The position numbers and the translations under genes are program-made. Positions 45,269-55,096 of a stretch of 64,000 bases of DNA are shown here, piece after piece. The notes beneath the pieces were generated by a model, which saw nothing but the letters and a program-made list of their open reading frames with translations, searched no databases and was not told the DNA's origin. Origin of the DNA: CAVPWP01 sp963709395 (GTDB lineage Bacteria; Pseudomonadota; Alphaproteobacteria; Rhodobacterales; Rhodobacteraceae); assembly GCA_963709395.1 (NCBI GenBank), contig CAVPWP010000014.1, positions 62,001 to 126,000 of the forward strand. The letters run 5' to 3'. Position 1 is the stretch's first letter. Each line of letters begins with the position of its first letter.

Positions 45269-48088
45269 GCGCGCACCTTCCGGGCGACGGTCCCGGGGGC
45301 AGGCGGCACCGGGCTTTTCTGCGGCGGCAGGTCGGGGGAGAGGTCTGCCGGGGCCGGGATACGCTCGACCCGCACGCGCAGGTCGAACCACGCGGCCTGC
45401 CCGGTGACCGGATCAGAGTTCGCCCAGCGATGGCCGTCGCCACGTTCGGGCAGAAGCTCGTGGATCAGGTGGTTCAGCAGGAAGCCCTTCGTGGCCTCGG
45501 GCGCGTCGGGCGACAGCGCCCAGGCGCCCTTGCGCTTGCCGATGGCGTTCCAGGTCCAGATCGTCTGCGGGTTCAGCGCGGCATGGTGGGCGACCGGCGC
45601 CGTGATCTCGCCGTGGGGAGAAGTGACGCGCGCCCAGTCGCCCTCGTGAAAGCCGTGGCCCTCCCAGACGTCGGTCGGCAGATAGAGCGGATTGTGGCCG
45701 TGGATCTGGCGCAACCAGGCGTTCTGCGAGCCCCAGGAATGATACATCGCCATCGGGCGCTGGGTCAGCGCGTGAAGTGGGAAGGCCTCGTGGTCGGTCG
45801 CGGCATCTTCGAGAGCCGGGTACCAGGTGGGCAGCGGGTCCATTGCCTTGCGGACACGGTCGCGCAGGTGGTCGGGCGGCTGGCGGCGGCCCTTGCCCTC
45901 GGCCGCCATCTGGAAGCGGCGCATGGGTTCCGACAGGATCGAGAAAAGATAGGGCTGTGGCGCATCGTAGAGCCCCAGGTTCACCGCCCAGTCCTGATAG
46001 GCCGTGTTCCATGGTTTGAAGAACTGTGCCTCTTCGGGGATGTGGGCGATGTGGAAGCCGCCGTTCTCGATGTAGCGCTGGATCTGGTCGGGGTTCGGCG
46101 CGCCGCGTCCCGATTGCGTGCCGTCCTCGCCACGCCAGCCCATCAGCGGGCCGATGCCCGGCCGGCGTTCGTGGGTCACCATGTAGTCTGCGTAGTCGCG
46201 GTATTTCGCGCTGCCGTCCTCGTTCACGAAGCCCGGCAGGCCCAGCCGCGCGCCAAGGTCGACCAGCACCGACTGGAAGCCGCGCACGTCGCGGTCGGGT
46301 TCGACGACTGGCCAGCGGATCGCGTCGGCGGCGGCCTCGGCCTCGCAGATCGGCCGGTCGAGCAGGCTGATGCAGTCGTGGCGTTCCAGATAGGTCGTGT
46401 CCGGCAGGATCAGGTCGGCATAGGCCACCATCTCGGACGAATAGGCATCCGAGTAGATGATGCGCGGGATCACGTAGTCGCCGGCCTCGTCGGTGTCCGT
46501 CAGCATCTCGATGACGCGGCGCGTGCCCATCGACGAGTTCCACGCCATGTTCGCCATGTAGAGAAAGAGCGTGTCGATCCGGTAGGGATCGCCGGCGTGC
46601 GCATTCGGGATGACCATGTGCATGAGGCCATGGGCGCTCATCGGGTTTTCCCAGGTGAAGGCCTTGTCGATCCGCGCGGGCGTGCCGTCGTCGCGGTAGA
46701 GAAGGTCGTCGGGACCATGCACGAACCCGAGGTGCGGGCCGTCGAGCGGCTTGCCGGGAACGGCCTTTGCGTGGGGCCTGGGATGCGCGGTGGCGGGCTT
46801 GGGGTAGGGCGGTTTGAAGCGGAATCCGCCCGGCGCCTCGACCGTGCCCAGAAGGATCTGCAGAAGGTGCAGCGCGCGTGCGGTCTGAAAGCCGTTCGAA
46901 TGGGCCGAGATGCCGCGCATCGCGTGCATCGCCACCGGGCGGCCGATCATCTTGTCGTGCCGCTCGCCGCGGAAGTCGGTCCAGGGCTGGTCGATCTCGA
47001 TCGCCTCGTCGAAGGCGGTGCGGGCGATCTCGGCGGCCAGGGCGCGAATGCGGTCCGGCGCGATGCCACAGCGGTCGGCCACGGCCTCGGGGGCATACTC
47101 GTCCGACAGATAACGGTCGGCCATATGGTGCAGGACCGGGCGATGGGTGATCCCGGCGTGGCGCCATGTGGCCGAAAGGTCGGGTTGCACGCCCGGCGTG
47201 TCGAAGGCCGTGGGCTTGCCGGTGCGGCGGTCGATCACCAGTTCCTTTGCCGGCCTCGTCGCGCAGCAGAAGTCCGTGCGTGTCCGACGCGGGGTCCTCG
47301 TCGACAAGACAAGGCGCGTTGGTCCAACGCGCGAGGTAGTCGAGGTCGATCCGACCCGCCTTCATCAGGCAATGGATCAGCGACAGGATCAGAAGCCCGT
47401 CCGTGCCCGGCGTGATCCCGTACCAGTCGTCGGCCACGGCGTTGTAGCCGGTGCGGATGGGATTGATCCCGACCACCTTGGCCCCGCGCGCCTTGAGCTT
47501 GCCGATGCCCATCTTGATCGGGTTCGAATCGTGATCCTCGGCCACGCCGAAGAGCAGGAAGAGCTTGGTGCGGTCCCAGTCGGGCTGGCCGAACTCCCAG
47601 AACGCGCCGCCGATGGTATAGATACCGGCCGCCGCCATGTTGACCGAGCAGAAGCCGCCGTGCGCCGCGTAGTTCGGCGTGCCGAAGCTTTGCGCCCAGT
47701 AGCTCGTGAAGCTCTGGCTCTGGTCGCGGCCGGTGAAGAACGCCAGCTTCGACGGGTCGGTCTCGCGCAGCGGCTTCATCCACGAGACCGCGAGGTCGAG
47801 CGCCTCGTCCCAGCTGATTTCCTCGAACTCGCCCGATCCGCGCGGGCCGACACGGCGCAGCGGCGCGCGCAGGCGGGCAGGCGAGGTGTGCTGCATGATC
47901 CCGGCGCTGCCCTTGGCGCAAAGGACGCCACGATTGACCGGGTGGTCGCGGTTGCCGTCGATATAGGCGACTTCGCCGTCCTTCAGGTGCACGTTGATGC
48001 CACAGCGGCAGGCGCACATGTAGCAGGTCGTTTGCCGGACCTCGTCCGAAACCGCAGGCGATGTGTCGATGATCGGTTCGCGCGTCAT
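45265..48088 (-). CDS. soeA: Molybdopterin subunit SoeA-like (sulfite:quinone oxidoreductase), frameshifted as read
   Basis: A DMSO-reductase-family catalytic subunit of about 940 residues. Near the N-terminus, CYMCACRCGI plus GVLCAKGSAGIMQ supply the four cysteines for one [4Fe-4S] cluster. There is no Tat signal, pointing to a cytoplasmic enzyme. Together with SoeB- and SoeC-like subunits in the order A-B-C this fits SoeABC, which oxidises sulfite to sulfate and feeds quinone. Other DMSO-reductase relatives (polysulfide, thiosulfate, formate types) cannot be excluded by eye. One extra A in the run at 47246-47248 (AAA on the minus strand) splits the gene; removing it joins LLLRDEAGK to ELVIDRRTGKPTAF. 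Confidence 0.75.
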
Positions 48089-48109
48089 TGCGAGGGGTTT
48101 AACATTTTG

Positions 48110-48119
48110 CAATCGATTG
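48110..48119. promoter_or_regulatory. Palindrome between soeA and Lrp-like gene
   Basis: CAATCGATTG is a perfect 10-base palindrome 22 bases upstream of the soeA start, within the divergent region. It may be an operator for a dimeric regulator; no regulator can be named. Confidence 0.3.
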
Positions 48120-48260
48120 TGAAGGTGCCTTCTGCGGCGTCCTGCGGGTTGGGTGATCGTCCCGTGACCTGCGTGTTCCGCGACCGCCCGTCCGCGCGGG
48201 AGGCTGGTTCCCGGGAGACGGGCGCGCTAGAGAATTGTGAACACCCCAGGGAGAGAGCCC

Positions 48261-48515
48261 ATGACCTGTGTCTTCGTGCAACTGCGCTGCCATCCGGGCA
48301 AGACCTATGAGGTCGCACGCGAAATCTACCTTCGCGAAATCGTCTCGGAACTTTATTCGACCAGTGGCGAATTCGACCTTCTGGCGAAGATCTACATCCC
48401 CGAGGGCGAGGATGTGGGCGTGTTCATCAACGACCGGCTTCTCGACATTCCGGGGATCGCGCGGTCGCTGACCACGATGACGTTCAAGGCGATGCACGCG
48501 GGCGGCGCTGTCTGA
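48261..48515 (+). CDS. Stand-alone Lrp/AsnC ligand-binding (RAM) domain
   Basis: An 84-residue protein consisting only of the Lrp/AsnC effector domain (MTCVFVQLRCHPGKTYEVAR, then GEFDLLAKIYIPEGEDVGVF, ending GIARSLTTMTFKAMHAG). The DNA-binding domain is absent. Such SraF-like/RAM proteins form oligomers and bind amino acids, sometimes modulating partner regulators or enzymes. AGGGAGAG lies upstream of the chosen ATG at 48261. It is divergent to soeABC, with 172 bases between them, and may act on that complex; this is inference. Confidence 0.85.
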   Translation: MTCVFVQLRCHPGKTYEVAREIYLREIVSELYSTSGEFDLLAKIYIPEGEDVGVFINDRLLDIPGIARSLTTMTFKAMHAGGAV

Positions 48516-48549
48516 TCAGCGCCCCCGACGAGGTGGCGCCGCGCTTGCG

Positions 48550-49482
48550 TCACTCCGCCGGCGGCAGGACGACCCGCACCTCGGGCACGTCGCGGTCAAG
48601 GACACGCGCGGTCAGCCGGGCGAGGGTGCGAAACTCCTCGGCATGGGCCGACCCCCGCCTCCATGCCATTCCCACGGTCCGCGCCGGTTGCAGCCCGTCG
48701 ATCGGGCGGGCGGTGACCAGCGTCTCGCGGGCGACCTCGGACCGGACATAAAGCGCGGGCAGAAGCGACAAGCCCATGCCCATCGCCACCATCTGCCGCA
48801 AGGTGTCGAGGCTGGTGCCCTCGTAGTCATGGCTCACCTCGGCCTCGAACTCTTCGGCCAGGGCGCGCATCTGTTCGTATAGCCGGTGGCCGGGTTCGAG
48901 CGTCAGAAGCGTCTCGCCCTTCAACTGGTGGCGGGCGATGCTTTGCTGGAGGGCAAGCGGATGGTCGCGGGGGATCACCGCCAGAAGAGGTTCTTCGAAG
49001 ATCGCCACGGTCTCGATGTCGCCCCGGTCGATCGGCAGGGGGTAGAACAGGACCTCGAGCGCGCCGGTTTCAAGCTGACGCAAGAGTGCTTCGGGCAGCC
49101 CCTCGCGGATATAGAGCCGAAGATCGGGGTGGGCCGTATGGATCTCGGGCGCGATCAGGGGAAAAAGATAGGAGCCAAGCGACTGGACAACACCCGTCCT
49201 GAGCGTGCCGGCCATCGGTCGTTGCCCGCGCTGCGCCGCCACGCGGATCTCTTCGACATCGCGCAGGACCCGGCGCGCGCGTTCGGCGATGTCCGCACCG
49301 ACCGGTGTCAGCAGGACCCGCGAACGGCTACGCTCGACCAGCGTCACGCCAAGACGCAGTTCAAGCTCTTTCAGCTGGGCCGACAGGGTGGGCTGGGTCA
49401 CATGGCTCAGTTCCGCCGCGCGGCGAAAGTGCAACGTGTCGGCGACGGCGACAAGGTAGCGAAGCTGCTGAAGCGAGGGCAT
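48550..49482 (-). CDS. OxyR-like LysR-family regulator without cysteines
   Basis: A 310-residue LysR-type activator. The N-terminal helix-turn-helix (HFRRAAELSHVTQPTLSAQL, residues 18-37) and RVLLTPVGADIAERAR align closely with OxyR. The regulatory domain keeps the OxyR blocks TLEPGHRLYEQ and TSLDTLRQMVAMGMGLSLLP. However, the peroxidatic Cys position (GHC in E. coli OxyR) is Arg (GHR), the resolving Cys is also missing, and the protein has no Cys at all, so it cannot sense peroxide by a disulfide. An OxyR-like half-site lies just upstream of its start, suggesting self-control. Confidence 0.85.
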   Translation of the reverse strand: MPSLQQLRYLVAVADTLHFRRAAELSHVTQPTLSAQLKELELRLGVTLVERSRSRVLLTPVGADIAERARRVLRDVEEIRVAAQRGQRPMAGTLRTGVVQSLGSYLFPLIAPEIHTAHPDLRLYIREGLPEALLRQLETGALEVLFYPLPIDRGDIETVAIFEEPLLAVIPRDHPLALQQSIARHQLKGETLLTLEPGHRLYEQMRALAEEFEAEVSHDYEGTSLDTLRQMVAMGMGLSLLPALYVRSEVARETLVTARPIDGLQPARTVGMAWRRGSAHAEEFRTLARLTARVLDRDVPEVRVVLPPAE

Positions 49483-49493
49483 CGGGGCGCCTT

Positions 49494-49508
49494 ATAGATT
49501 TTCTCTAT
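49494..49508. promoter_or_regulatory. OxyR/LysR-type half-site ATAG-N7-CTAT
   Basis: ATAG (49494-49497), seven bases, CTAT (49505-49508), 12 bases upstream of the LysR start and about 245 bases before mrpA. It matches the OxyR half-site core. Only one half-site is obvious. Confidence 0.5.
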
Positions 49509-49751
49509 CAATACCGCCCGGTCTTTCGATTTCAACTTTCAACTTTCAAGCACGATATGTCAAAGCAACCGGGGAACACCCGGGGATCACGAAAGACAGG
49601 GCAGAGCGGGCGGGGCAACACCCTTGCCCCAGCGCGCCATGCCAGCCTTGCGCGTCGCGACCCGTCCGCTATGTGATCAACTCAGAATACGTGCATCCAC
49701 CGCAGGCGCGGTCGGGGCAATCGGGGACAGGGACACGCCAAGGCAGGCCCA

Positions 49752-52025
49752 ATGGCAAAGAGCGCAGGACCTCACACGCCGCTGATGTCGGTGGCGGGAT
49801 GGATCCCGGTCATTCTGGCCGCGGCCATATTTGCCGTGCTGGTGCAGGCGATACCGTCGGTGTCGGAGGGCACGCCGCTGCGCGTGGTCTGGCCCTGGGT
49901 GCCAAGCCTCGGCGTCAACCTGAGCTTCTGGATCGACGGGCTGAGCCTGACCTTCGGGCTGCTGATCTCGGGGATCGGCGCATTGGTTTTCCTCTATTCG
50001 GGGACTTACCTGCGCGGGCATCCGCAATTCGTCCGCTTCATGCTGTTCCTGACGCTCTTCATGCTGTCGATGCTGGGCCTGGTGCTGGCCGACAACCTCC
50101 TGACGCTGTTCGTGTTCTGGGAACTGACGACGGTCACGTCCTACCTTCTGATCGGCTTCAACCATGAGGATCCGAAAGCGCGACGCAATGCCTTGCAGGC
50201 GTTGCTGGTCACCGGAACCGGCGGGTTGGCGCTGCTGGCCGGCATCGTGCTGATCGGAACGGTGGCGGGCACCTTCGAGTTGTCGGAGATACGGGCGCAG
50301 GGCAACGCGGTGCTGAACAGCGCGCTGTATCTTCCAATCCTGCTGCTGTTCCTGGCCGCGGCCTTCACCAAGTCCGCCCAGGTCCCGTTCCACTTCTGGC
50401 TGCCCAACGCGATGGCCGCGCCGACGCCGGTCAGCGCCTATCTGCACTCGGCCACGATGGTGAAGGCCGGGGTGTATCTTCTGGCGCGGATGCATCCGAC
50501 GCTCTCGGGCAGCGACATCTGGTTCTGGACGCTGACCGTCTTCGGGGCCGTCACCGCAGTCTTCGCAAGCATCATGGCGATCCGCCAGACCGACATGAAG
50601 CAGACGCTGGCCTACACGACGCTGATGGCGCTGGGCACGCTGACGCTCTACCTCGGGCAGGACAGCGGCTATGCGATCACCGCCGCGATGACCTTTCTTG
50701 TCGTTCATTCGCTCTACAAGGCGGCGCTGTTCCTGATCGCCGGAAACGTCGATCATGGCACCGGGACGCGCGATCTGGGCGTTCTTGGCGGGCTGGCCCG
50801 GGCGATGCCGGTGACGGCCATCGCGGGCAGCGTCGCAGCGCTGTCGATGGCGGGCTTTCCGCCGTTCATCGGCTTCATCGGCAAGGAGCTCAAATACGCC
50901 GGGGCCATCGCCGTTCAGGAGGCGCCCTACCTCGTGTCGGCGGCCGTGCTGACGGCGAATTCGCTGATGTTCGTGGCGGCGGGGATCGTGGCGTTCAAGC
51001 CGTTCTGGCGCCCGGCGGGCGGACCGCTTCCTGAAACCCCGCACGAGGCACCCTGGCAGATGCTGGCCGGCCCGGTCGTTCTGGCGGCAGCCGGGGTCGC
51101 CTTTGGTCTCGCACCTGCGCTGATCGCCGTGACGCTGATCGAGCCGGGCGTAGCGTCGATCCTGGGCTCTCCGGACGAAGCGAAGGCACTTGTGCTCTGG
51201 GCCGGCGTCAACATCCCGCTTGCGCTTTCGGTGGCGACATTCGTGCTCGGCTTCATTCTCTACGCCTACCATCTGCGGCTGCGCGCCCTGATCGCCGGAA
51301 TCGAGGCGCGGGCCTTCAGCTTCGATGCCGGGTGGGACGACCTCATCAACGGTCTGAAAGCACTGGCGGGATGGCAGACACGGATCCTGCAGTCGGGCGT
51401 GATGCGTCGCTATCTCTACATCATATTCGCCACGACCCTTGCGGGCGTGGGGGGCACACTGATCCTTTACGGCAGTTTCACGACGCCGCTTGCGATGCCC
51501 GACCTTCAGATCAAACACCTTGCCGTCGTGCTTCTGATCGTTGCGGGAGCCGGGCTGACCACGGTCACCAATTCGCGCGTTGCGGCGATTGGCGGGCTTG
51601 GCGCCGTGGGCATCGGGGTGGCGCTGATCTTCATCATCTTCGGCGCGCCGGATGTCGCCATCACGCAGCTTCTGGTCGAGACCCTTGTCGTAGTCCTCTT
51701 TGCCGTCGCCGCGCTGCGTCTGCCGCGGTTGTCGGTGACCGCGGGCAAGGGCAGGTTCCGCCCGCTCGACGCGATTTTTGCCACGGCAATCGGCACCGTT
51801 GTGACCCTTGTGATGCTGATGGATACGGCGGGGCCACTTGATCGCAAGATCACCCGCTACTTCGAAGGCGCAAGCTGGCCGGATGCCTATGGCCGCAACA
51901 TCGTCAACGTGATCCTCGTCGATTTCCGGGCGCTTGATACCTTCGGCGAGGTCGCAGTGGTCGTGATCGCGGCGCTGGGCGCCTATGCCCTCCTAAAGGG
52001 CGGCAGGCGGGGGAACGCGCCATGA
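49752..52025 (+). CDS. mrpA: Mrp antiporter subunit A (operon 1)
   Basis: A 757-residue polytopic protein related to complex I subunit NuoL/ND5, the main proton path of Mrp Na+(K+)/H+ antiporters. Landmarks are FWELTTVTSYLLIGFNHEDP (about residues 119-138), FHFWLPNAMAAPTPVSAYLH and HSATMVKAGVYLLARMHP, with further conserved Lys/Glu residues in spans. The C-terminal part has the MrpA extension (IGGLGAVGIGVALIFIIFG, DVAITQLLVETLVVVL). It is the first of seven overlapping genes (A to G). The ATG lies 269 bases from the divergent LysR gene. Confidence 0.92.
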   Translation: MAKSAGPHTPLMSVAGWIPVILAAAIFAVLVQAIPSVSEGTPLRVVWPWVPSLGVNLSFWIDGLSLTFGLLISGIGALVFLYSGTYLRGHPQFVRFMLFLTLFMLSMLGLVLADNLLTLFVFWELTTVTSYLLIGFNHEDPKARRNALQALLVTGTGGLALLAGIVLIGTVAGTFELSEIRAQGNAVLNSALYLPILLLFLAAAFTKSAQVPFHFWLPNAMAAPTPVSAYLHSATMVKAGVYLLARMHPTLSGSDIWFWTLTVFGAVTAVFASIMAIRQTDMKQTLAYTTLMALGTLTLYLGQDSGYAITAAMTFLVVHSLYKAALFLIAGNVDHGTGTRDLGVLGGLARAMPVTAIAGSVAALSMAGFPPFIGFIGKELKYAGAIAVQEAPYLVSAAVLTANSLMFVAAGIVAFKPFWRPAGGPLPETPHEAPWQMLAGPVVLAAAGVAFGLAPALIAVTLIEPGVASILGSPDEAKALVLWAGVNIPLALSVATFVLGFILYAYHLRLRALIAGIEARAFSFDAGWDDLINGLKALAGWQTRILQSGVMRRYLYIIFATTLAGVGGTLILYGSFTTPLAMPDLQIKHLAVVLLIVAGAGLTTVTNSRVAAIGGLGAVGIGVALIFIIFGAPDVAITQLLVETLVVVLFAVAALRLPRLSVTAGKGRFRPLDAIFATAIGTVVTLVMLMDTAGPLDRKITRYFEGASWPDAYGRNIVNVILVDFRALDTFGEVAVVVIAALGAYALLKGGRRGNAP

Positions 52026-52441
52026 ATTCGATCATCCTGATGGCGGGGACGCGCATCCTCGTGGCACTTCTTCTGGTGTTTTCGATCTTCATGCTGCTGC
52101 GCGGCCATAACGAGCCCGGTGGGGGTTTCATCGGCGGGCTGATCGGGGCGACGGGCTTCGTCGTCCATGCCATCGCCTGCGGTACCGACAGCGCGCGGCG
52201 TGCCCTGCGCGCCCGTCCCGAATCGATCGCCGTGCTGGGTCTGGGCATCGCCTTGTTCGCCGGGGTCATGGCCGCCTTCTTCGGCGACGCCTTTTTCACC
52301 GGTCAGTGGCTGTTTCTTGGCGCGACGGAGACCGACAAGGGCCTGCCCTTGTCGAGCGTTCTGGTGTTCGACGTGGGCGTTTACCTCGTCGTGATGGGGT
52401 CCGTCCTGACGCTTGTCTTCGCCCTGGAAGAGGCGATCTGA
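52022..52441 (+). CDS. mrpB: Mrp antiporter subunit B (operon 1)
   Basis: A 139-residue membrane protein with four spans. The family block FMLLRGHNEPGGGFIGGLI lies at about residues 23-41, followed by GLGIALFAGVMAAFFGDAFF. Part of the hetero-oligomeric Mrp complex; stability and cation path depend on all subunits. It overlaps mrpA by four bases and is followed two bases later by mrpC. Confidence 0.92.
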   Translation: MNSIILMAGTRILVALLLVFSIFMLLRGHNEPGGGFIGGLIGATGFVVHAIACGTDSARRALRARPESIAVLGLGIALFAGVMAAFFGDAFFTGQWLFLGATETDKGLPLSSVLVFDVGVYLVVMGSVLTLVFALEEAI

Positions 52442-52443
52442 CC

Positions 52444-52804
52444 ATGGAAGTCGTCCTCTCCATCCTTGTCGGCGTGCTGTTTGCGACTGCGATCTACCTG
52501 ATGCTTGCACGGAACCTGTTGCGGTTTCTCTTCGGTCTGATCCTGATCTCGAACGGGGCGAACCTTGCGATCTTCGCGGCGGGCCGTCTGACCGCGGTGC
52601 ACCGCCGCTGATCGCCGACGGCGCCGAGGCGCCCGCGGACTGGTGGCCAACGCCCTGCCGCAGGCGCTGGTTCTTACTGCCATCGTCATCGGCTTCGGGC
52701 TTTTCGCCTTCGCGCTTGTCCTGACACTGCGGGCCTATTGGTCGCTGGGCACGCTCGACACCGACGAGATGCGCGTCGCCGAGCCGCGGGAGGACGCGAA
52801 GTGA
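52444..52804 (+). CDS. mrpC: Mrp antiporter subunit C (operon 1), frameshifted as read
   Basis: A NuoK-like subunit with three spans. The start (EVVLSILVGVLFATAIYLML, then RFLFGLILISNGANLAIFAA) is intact, but one C is missing near 52592 (before RGAPPLIADGAEAP) and another near 52640 (before VANALPQALVLTAIVIGFG). Adding both restores 120 residues, the same length as the mrpC in operon 2, and the end overlaps mrpD (GTGA). Two missing bases of the same kind point to sequencing error. Confidence 0.82.
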
Positions 52805-54300
52805 GCTGGACGCTCTCCCTGCCGCTGATCATTCCTTTCGCGACGGCGGTCTTCGCCTATTTCGCCCGCGAAAGCAGTTCCGGGCGCTGGATCTCGGTTC
52901 TGGGGTCGCTGCTGTCGCTTCTGGCGGCGGGCGCGCTGATGGTCGTGGTCCTGCGCGACGGTGTGGTCGCGGCGCAGATGGGCGCGTGGGCCGCACCGTT
53001 CGGGATCACGCTGGTGGCCGATCTGCTGAGCGCGGTGATGGTGGTCATCACCGCCATCACCGGGCTTGCCGTCGCCGTCTATGCCCTGTCCGACATCACC
53101 CCCGAGCAGGAGCGGCTTGGCTATCACGCGCTTTTCCAGGTGCTGATCGCGGGGGTCACGGGGGCCTTCCTGACGGGCGACCTCTTCAACCTCTACGTCT
53201 GGTTCGAGGTCATGCTGATCTCGTCCTTCGGTCTTCTGGTGCTGGGCAACGGCCGCGAGCAGATCGACGGCGGCGTGAAGTACGTGGCGCTCAACCTTGT
53301 CTCGACGATCCTGTTCCTGACCGGTGTCGGAATGCTCTACGGCCTGACCGGCACGCTCAACCTCGCGGACCTGGCCGTTGTGGTGCCTGAGGTCGAGAAC
53401 CAGGGCCTCGTGACGGTCGTCGCGATCCTCTTCATGGTCGCCTTCGGGGTGAAGGCGGCGGTCTTCCCGCTGTTCTTCTGGCTGCCGGCAAGCTACCACA
53501 CCCCGGCTTTTTCGGTCTCGGCCGTCTTCGCGGGGCTCCTGACCAAGGTGGGCGTCTACGCTCTTGTCCGAATGTTCACGCTTGTCTTCACCGGCGAGGT
53601 CGGGTTCACGCACGAGATCCTTCTCTGGGTGGCCTGCCTGACCATGGTGACGGGCGTTCTGGGCGCCGCCGCGCAGAACGACTTCCGCAAGATCCTGTCG
53701 TTCCACATCGTCAGCCAGATCGGCTATATGGTCTTGGGGCTGGCGCTTTTCACGCCGCTTGCGATCGTGGGGGCGGTCTTCTACCTCGTCCACCACATCA
53801 TCGTGAAGGCGAACCTTTTCCTTGTCTCGGGCGTGGCTTACCGGCTGACGGGATCGACCGACCTGTCGAAGATCGGCGGTCTTTACAAGTCCGCGCCCTT
53901 GCTGGCCGTCCTTTTCCTTGTTCCGGCATTCTCGCTGGCCGGGTTCCCGCCCTTGTCAGGGTTCTGGGCGAAATACCTGATCGTCAAGGCGTCGCTCGAC
54001 GTCGAAGCCTGGTTCGTCGCCTTCATCGCGCTGGCGGTCGGCCTTCTGACGATCTTCTCGATGACGAAGATCTGGGCCGAGGTGTTCTGGAAGCCGCATC
54101 CCGATGGCATCGAGCCTGAGATGGCGCGCATCGGCTGGACGATCGGCCTGCCGCTGATGCTGCCGATTGCAGGGCTGGCGGTTCTGACCGTGATCATCGG
54201 ATTGTTCCCCGAGCCGTTCGTCCTTTTCGCCGAACGGGCCGCGGCGCAACTTCTGGATCCCACGGACTACATCGAGACGGTGCTGGGGGGGATGCGATGA
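52801..54300 (+). CDS. mrpD: Mrp antiporter subunit D (operon 1)
   Basis: A 499-residue NuoM/NuoN-like antiporter subunit, starting at GTG 52801 inside the end of mrpC. Typical motifs are NLYVWFEVMLISSFGLLVLG (about residues 130-149), FGVKAAVFPLFFWLPASYHT (Lys and Pro in the core span) and PPLSGFWAKYLIVKASL. Together with MrpA it is thought to form the ion-translocating unit. It overlaps mrpE by four bases. Confidence 0.93.
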   Translation: MSWTLSLPLIIPFATAVFAYFARESSSGRWISVLGSLLSLLAAGALMVVVLRDGVVAAQMGAWAAPFGITLVADLLSAVMVVITAITGLAVAVYALSDITPEQERLGYHALFQVLIAGVTGAFLTGDLFNLYVWFEVMLISSFGLLVLGNGREQIDGGVKYVALNLVSTILFLTGVGMLYGLTGTLNLADLAVVVPEVENQGLVTVVAILFMVAFGVKAAVFPLFFWLPASYHTPAFSVSAVFAGLLTKVGVYALVRMFTLVFTGEVGFTHEILLWVACLTMVTGVLGAAAQNDFRKILSFHIVSQIGYMVLGLALFTPLAIVGAVFYLVHHIIVKANLFLVSGVAYRLTGSTDLSKIGGLYKSAPLLAVLFLVPAFSLAGFPPLSGFWAKYLIVKASLDVEAWFVAFIALAVGLLTIFSMTKIWAEVFWKPHPDGIEPEMARIGWTIGLPLMLPIAGLAVLTVIIGLFPEPFVLFAERAAAQLLDPTDYIETVLGGMR

Positions 54301-54773
54301 ACCTTTTCGCGTTCAACATCGTTCTTGCGGTCGTCTGGGCCGCCCTTGTCGCGTCCTTCACGCTGCCCTCGCTGATCGTGGGATTCGCGCTGGGATTCGT
54401 GGCCCTCTGGCTGGCCCAGCCGTTGTTCGATCAACGCCAGGGCTACTTCCTGCGGGTGTGGCGCATCCTTCGCCTGACGGGCTATTTCCTATACGAGCTC
54501 ATCGTGTCGAGCGTGCGGGTCGCCTGGGATGTGGTCACGCCGAAGCATCTGTCGAACCCCGCGATCGTCGAAATGCCGCTCGACGCGAAAAGCGATCTCG
54601 AGATCCTGCTGGTCACCAACCTGATCTCGCTTACGCCCGGGACTCTCAGCCTGGATGTGACGCCGGATCGCAAGACACTGATTGTCCACGCGATGTTCGC
54701 CGATGACCCCGAGGCGCTGGTGCGCGACCTCAAGGACGGGATGGAGCGCAAGGTGCGGGAGGTGTTCGAATGA
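54297..54773 (+). CDS. mrpE: Mrp antiporter subunit E (operon 1)
   Basis: A 158-residue subunit with two N-terminal spans and a soluble C-terminal domain. Hallmarks are YELIVSSVRVAWDVVTPK and TNLISLTPGTLSLDV (about residues 108-122). It overlaps mrpD and mrpF by four bases each. Confidence 0.9.
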   Translation: MNLFAFNIVLAVVWAALVASFTLPSLIVGFALGFVALWLAQPLFDQRQGYFLRVWRILRLTGYFLYELIVSSVRVAWDVVTPKHLSNPAIVEMPLDAKSDLEILLVTNLISLTPGTLSLDVTPDRKTLIVHAMFADDPEALVRDLKDGMERKVREVFE

Positions 54774-55096
54774 CCGGTCCGGAGATCTTCCTGAGCTGGG
54801 CGATCGACATCTCCTTCGCCCTTGTGATGATCGCGATCGCGCTGGGGTTCTATCGGATCGCCCGGGGTCCCAGCCTGGCCGACCGTGTCGTGTCGCTCGA
54901 CATGATGACGATCTCGATCATGGGCTTCTGCGGGCTTTACGCGATCTTCGTGGACAGCACGGCCTTCATCGACGTGGCGATCGTGGTCGCGCTGATCGGG
55001 TTTCTCGCCACCGTGGCGCTGGCCCGCTATGCCGAGCGGCAGAAGGCGATCCGCCGGGAAGAGGACGCGATACCGAACGAGGAGATGGACGGATGA
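54770..55096 (+). CDS. mrpF: Mrp antiporter subunit F (operon 1)
   Basis: A 108-residue three-span protein. YRIARGPSLADRVVSLDMMT (about residues 28-47) is the conserved MrpF block, followed by FIDVAIVVALIGFLATVAL. The polar tail (EDAIPNEEMDG) is longer than in operon 2. Overlaps of four bases connect it to mrpE and mrpG. Confidence 0.9.
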   Translation: MTGPEIFLSWAIDISFALVMIAIALGFYRIARGPSLADRVVSLDMMTISIMGFCGLYAIFVDSTAFIDVAIVVALIGFLATVALARYAERQKAIRREEDAIPNEEMDG

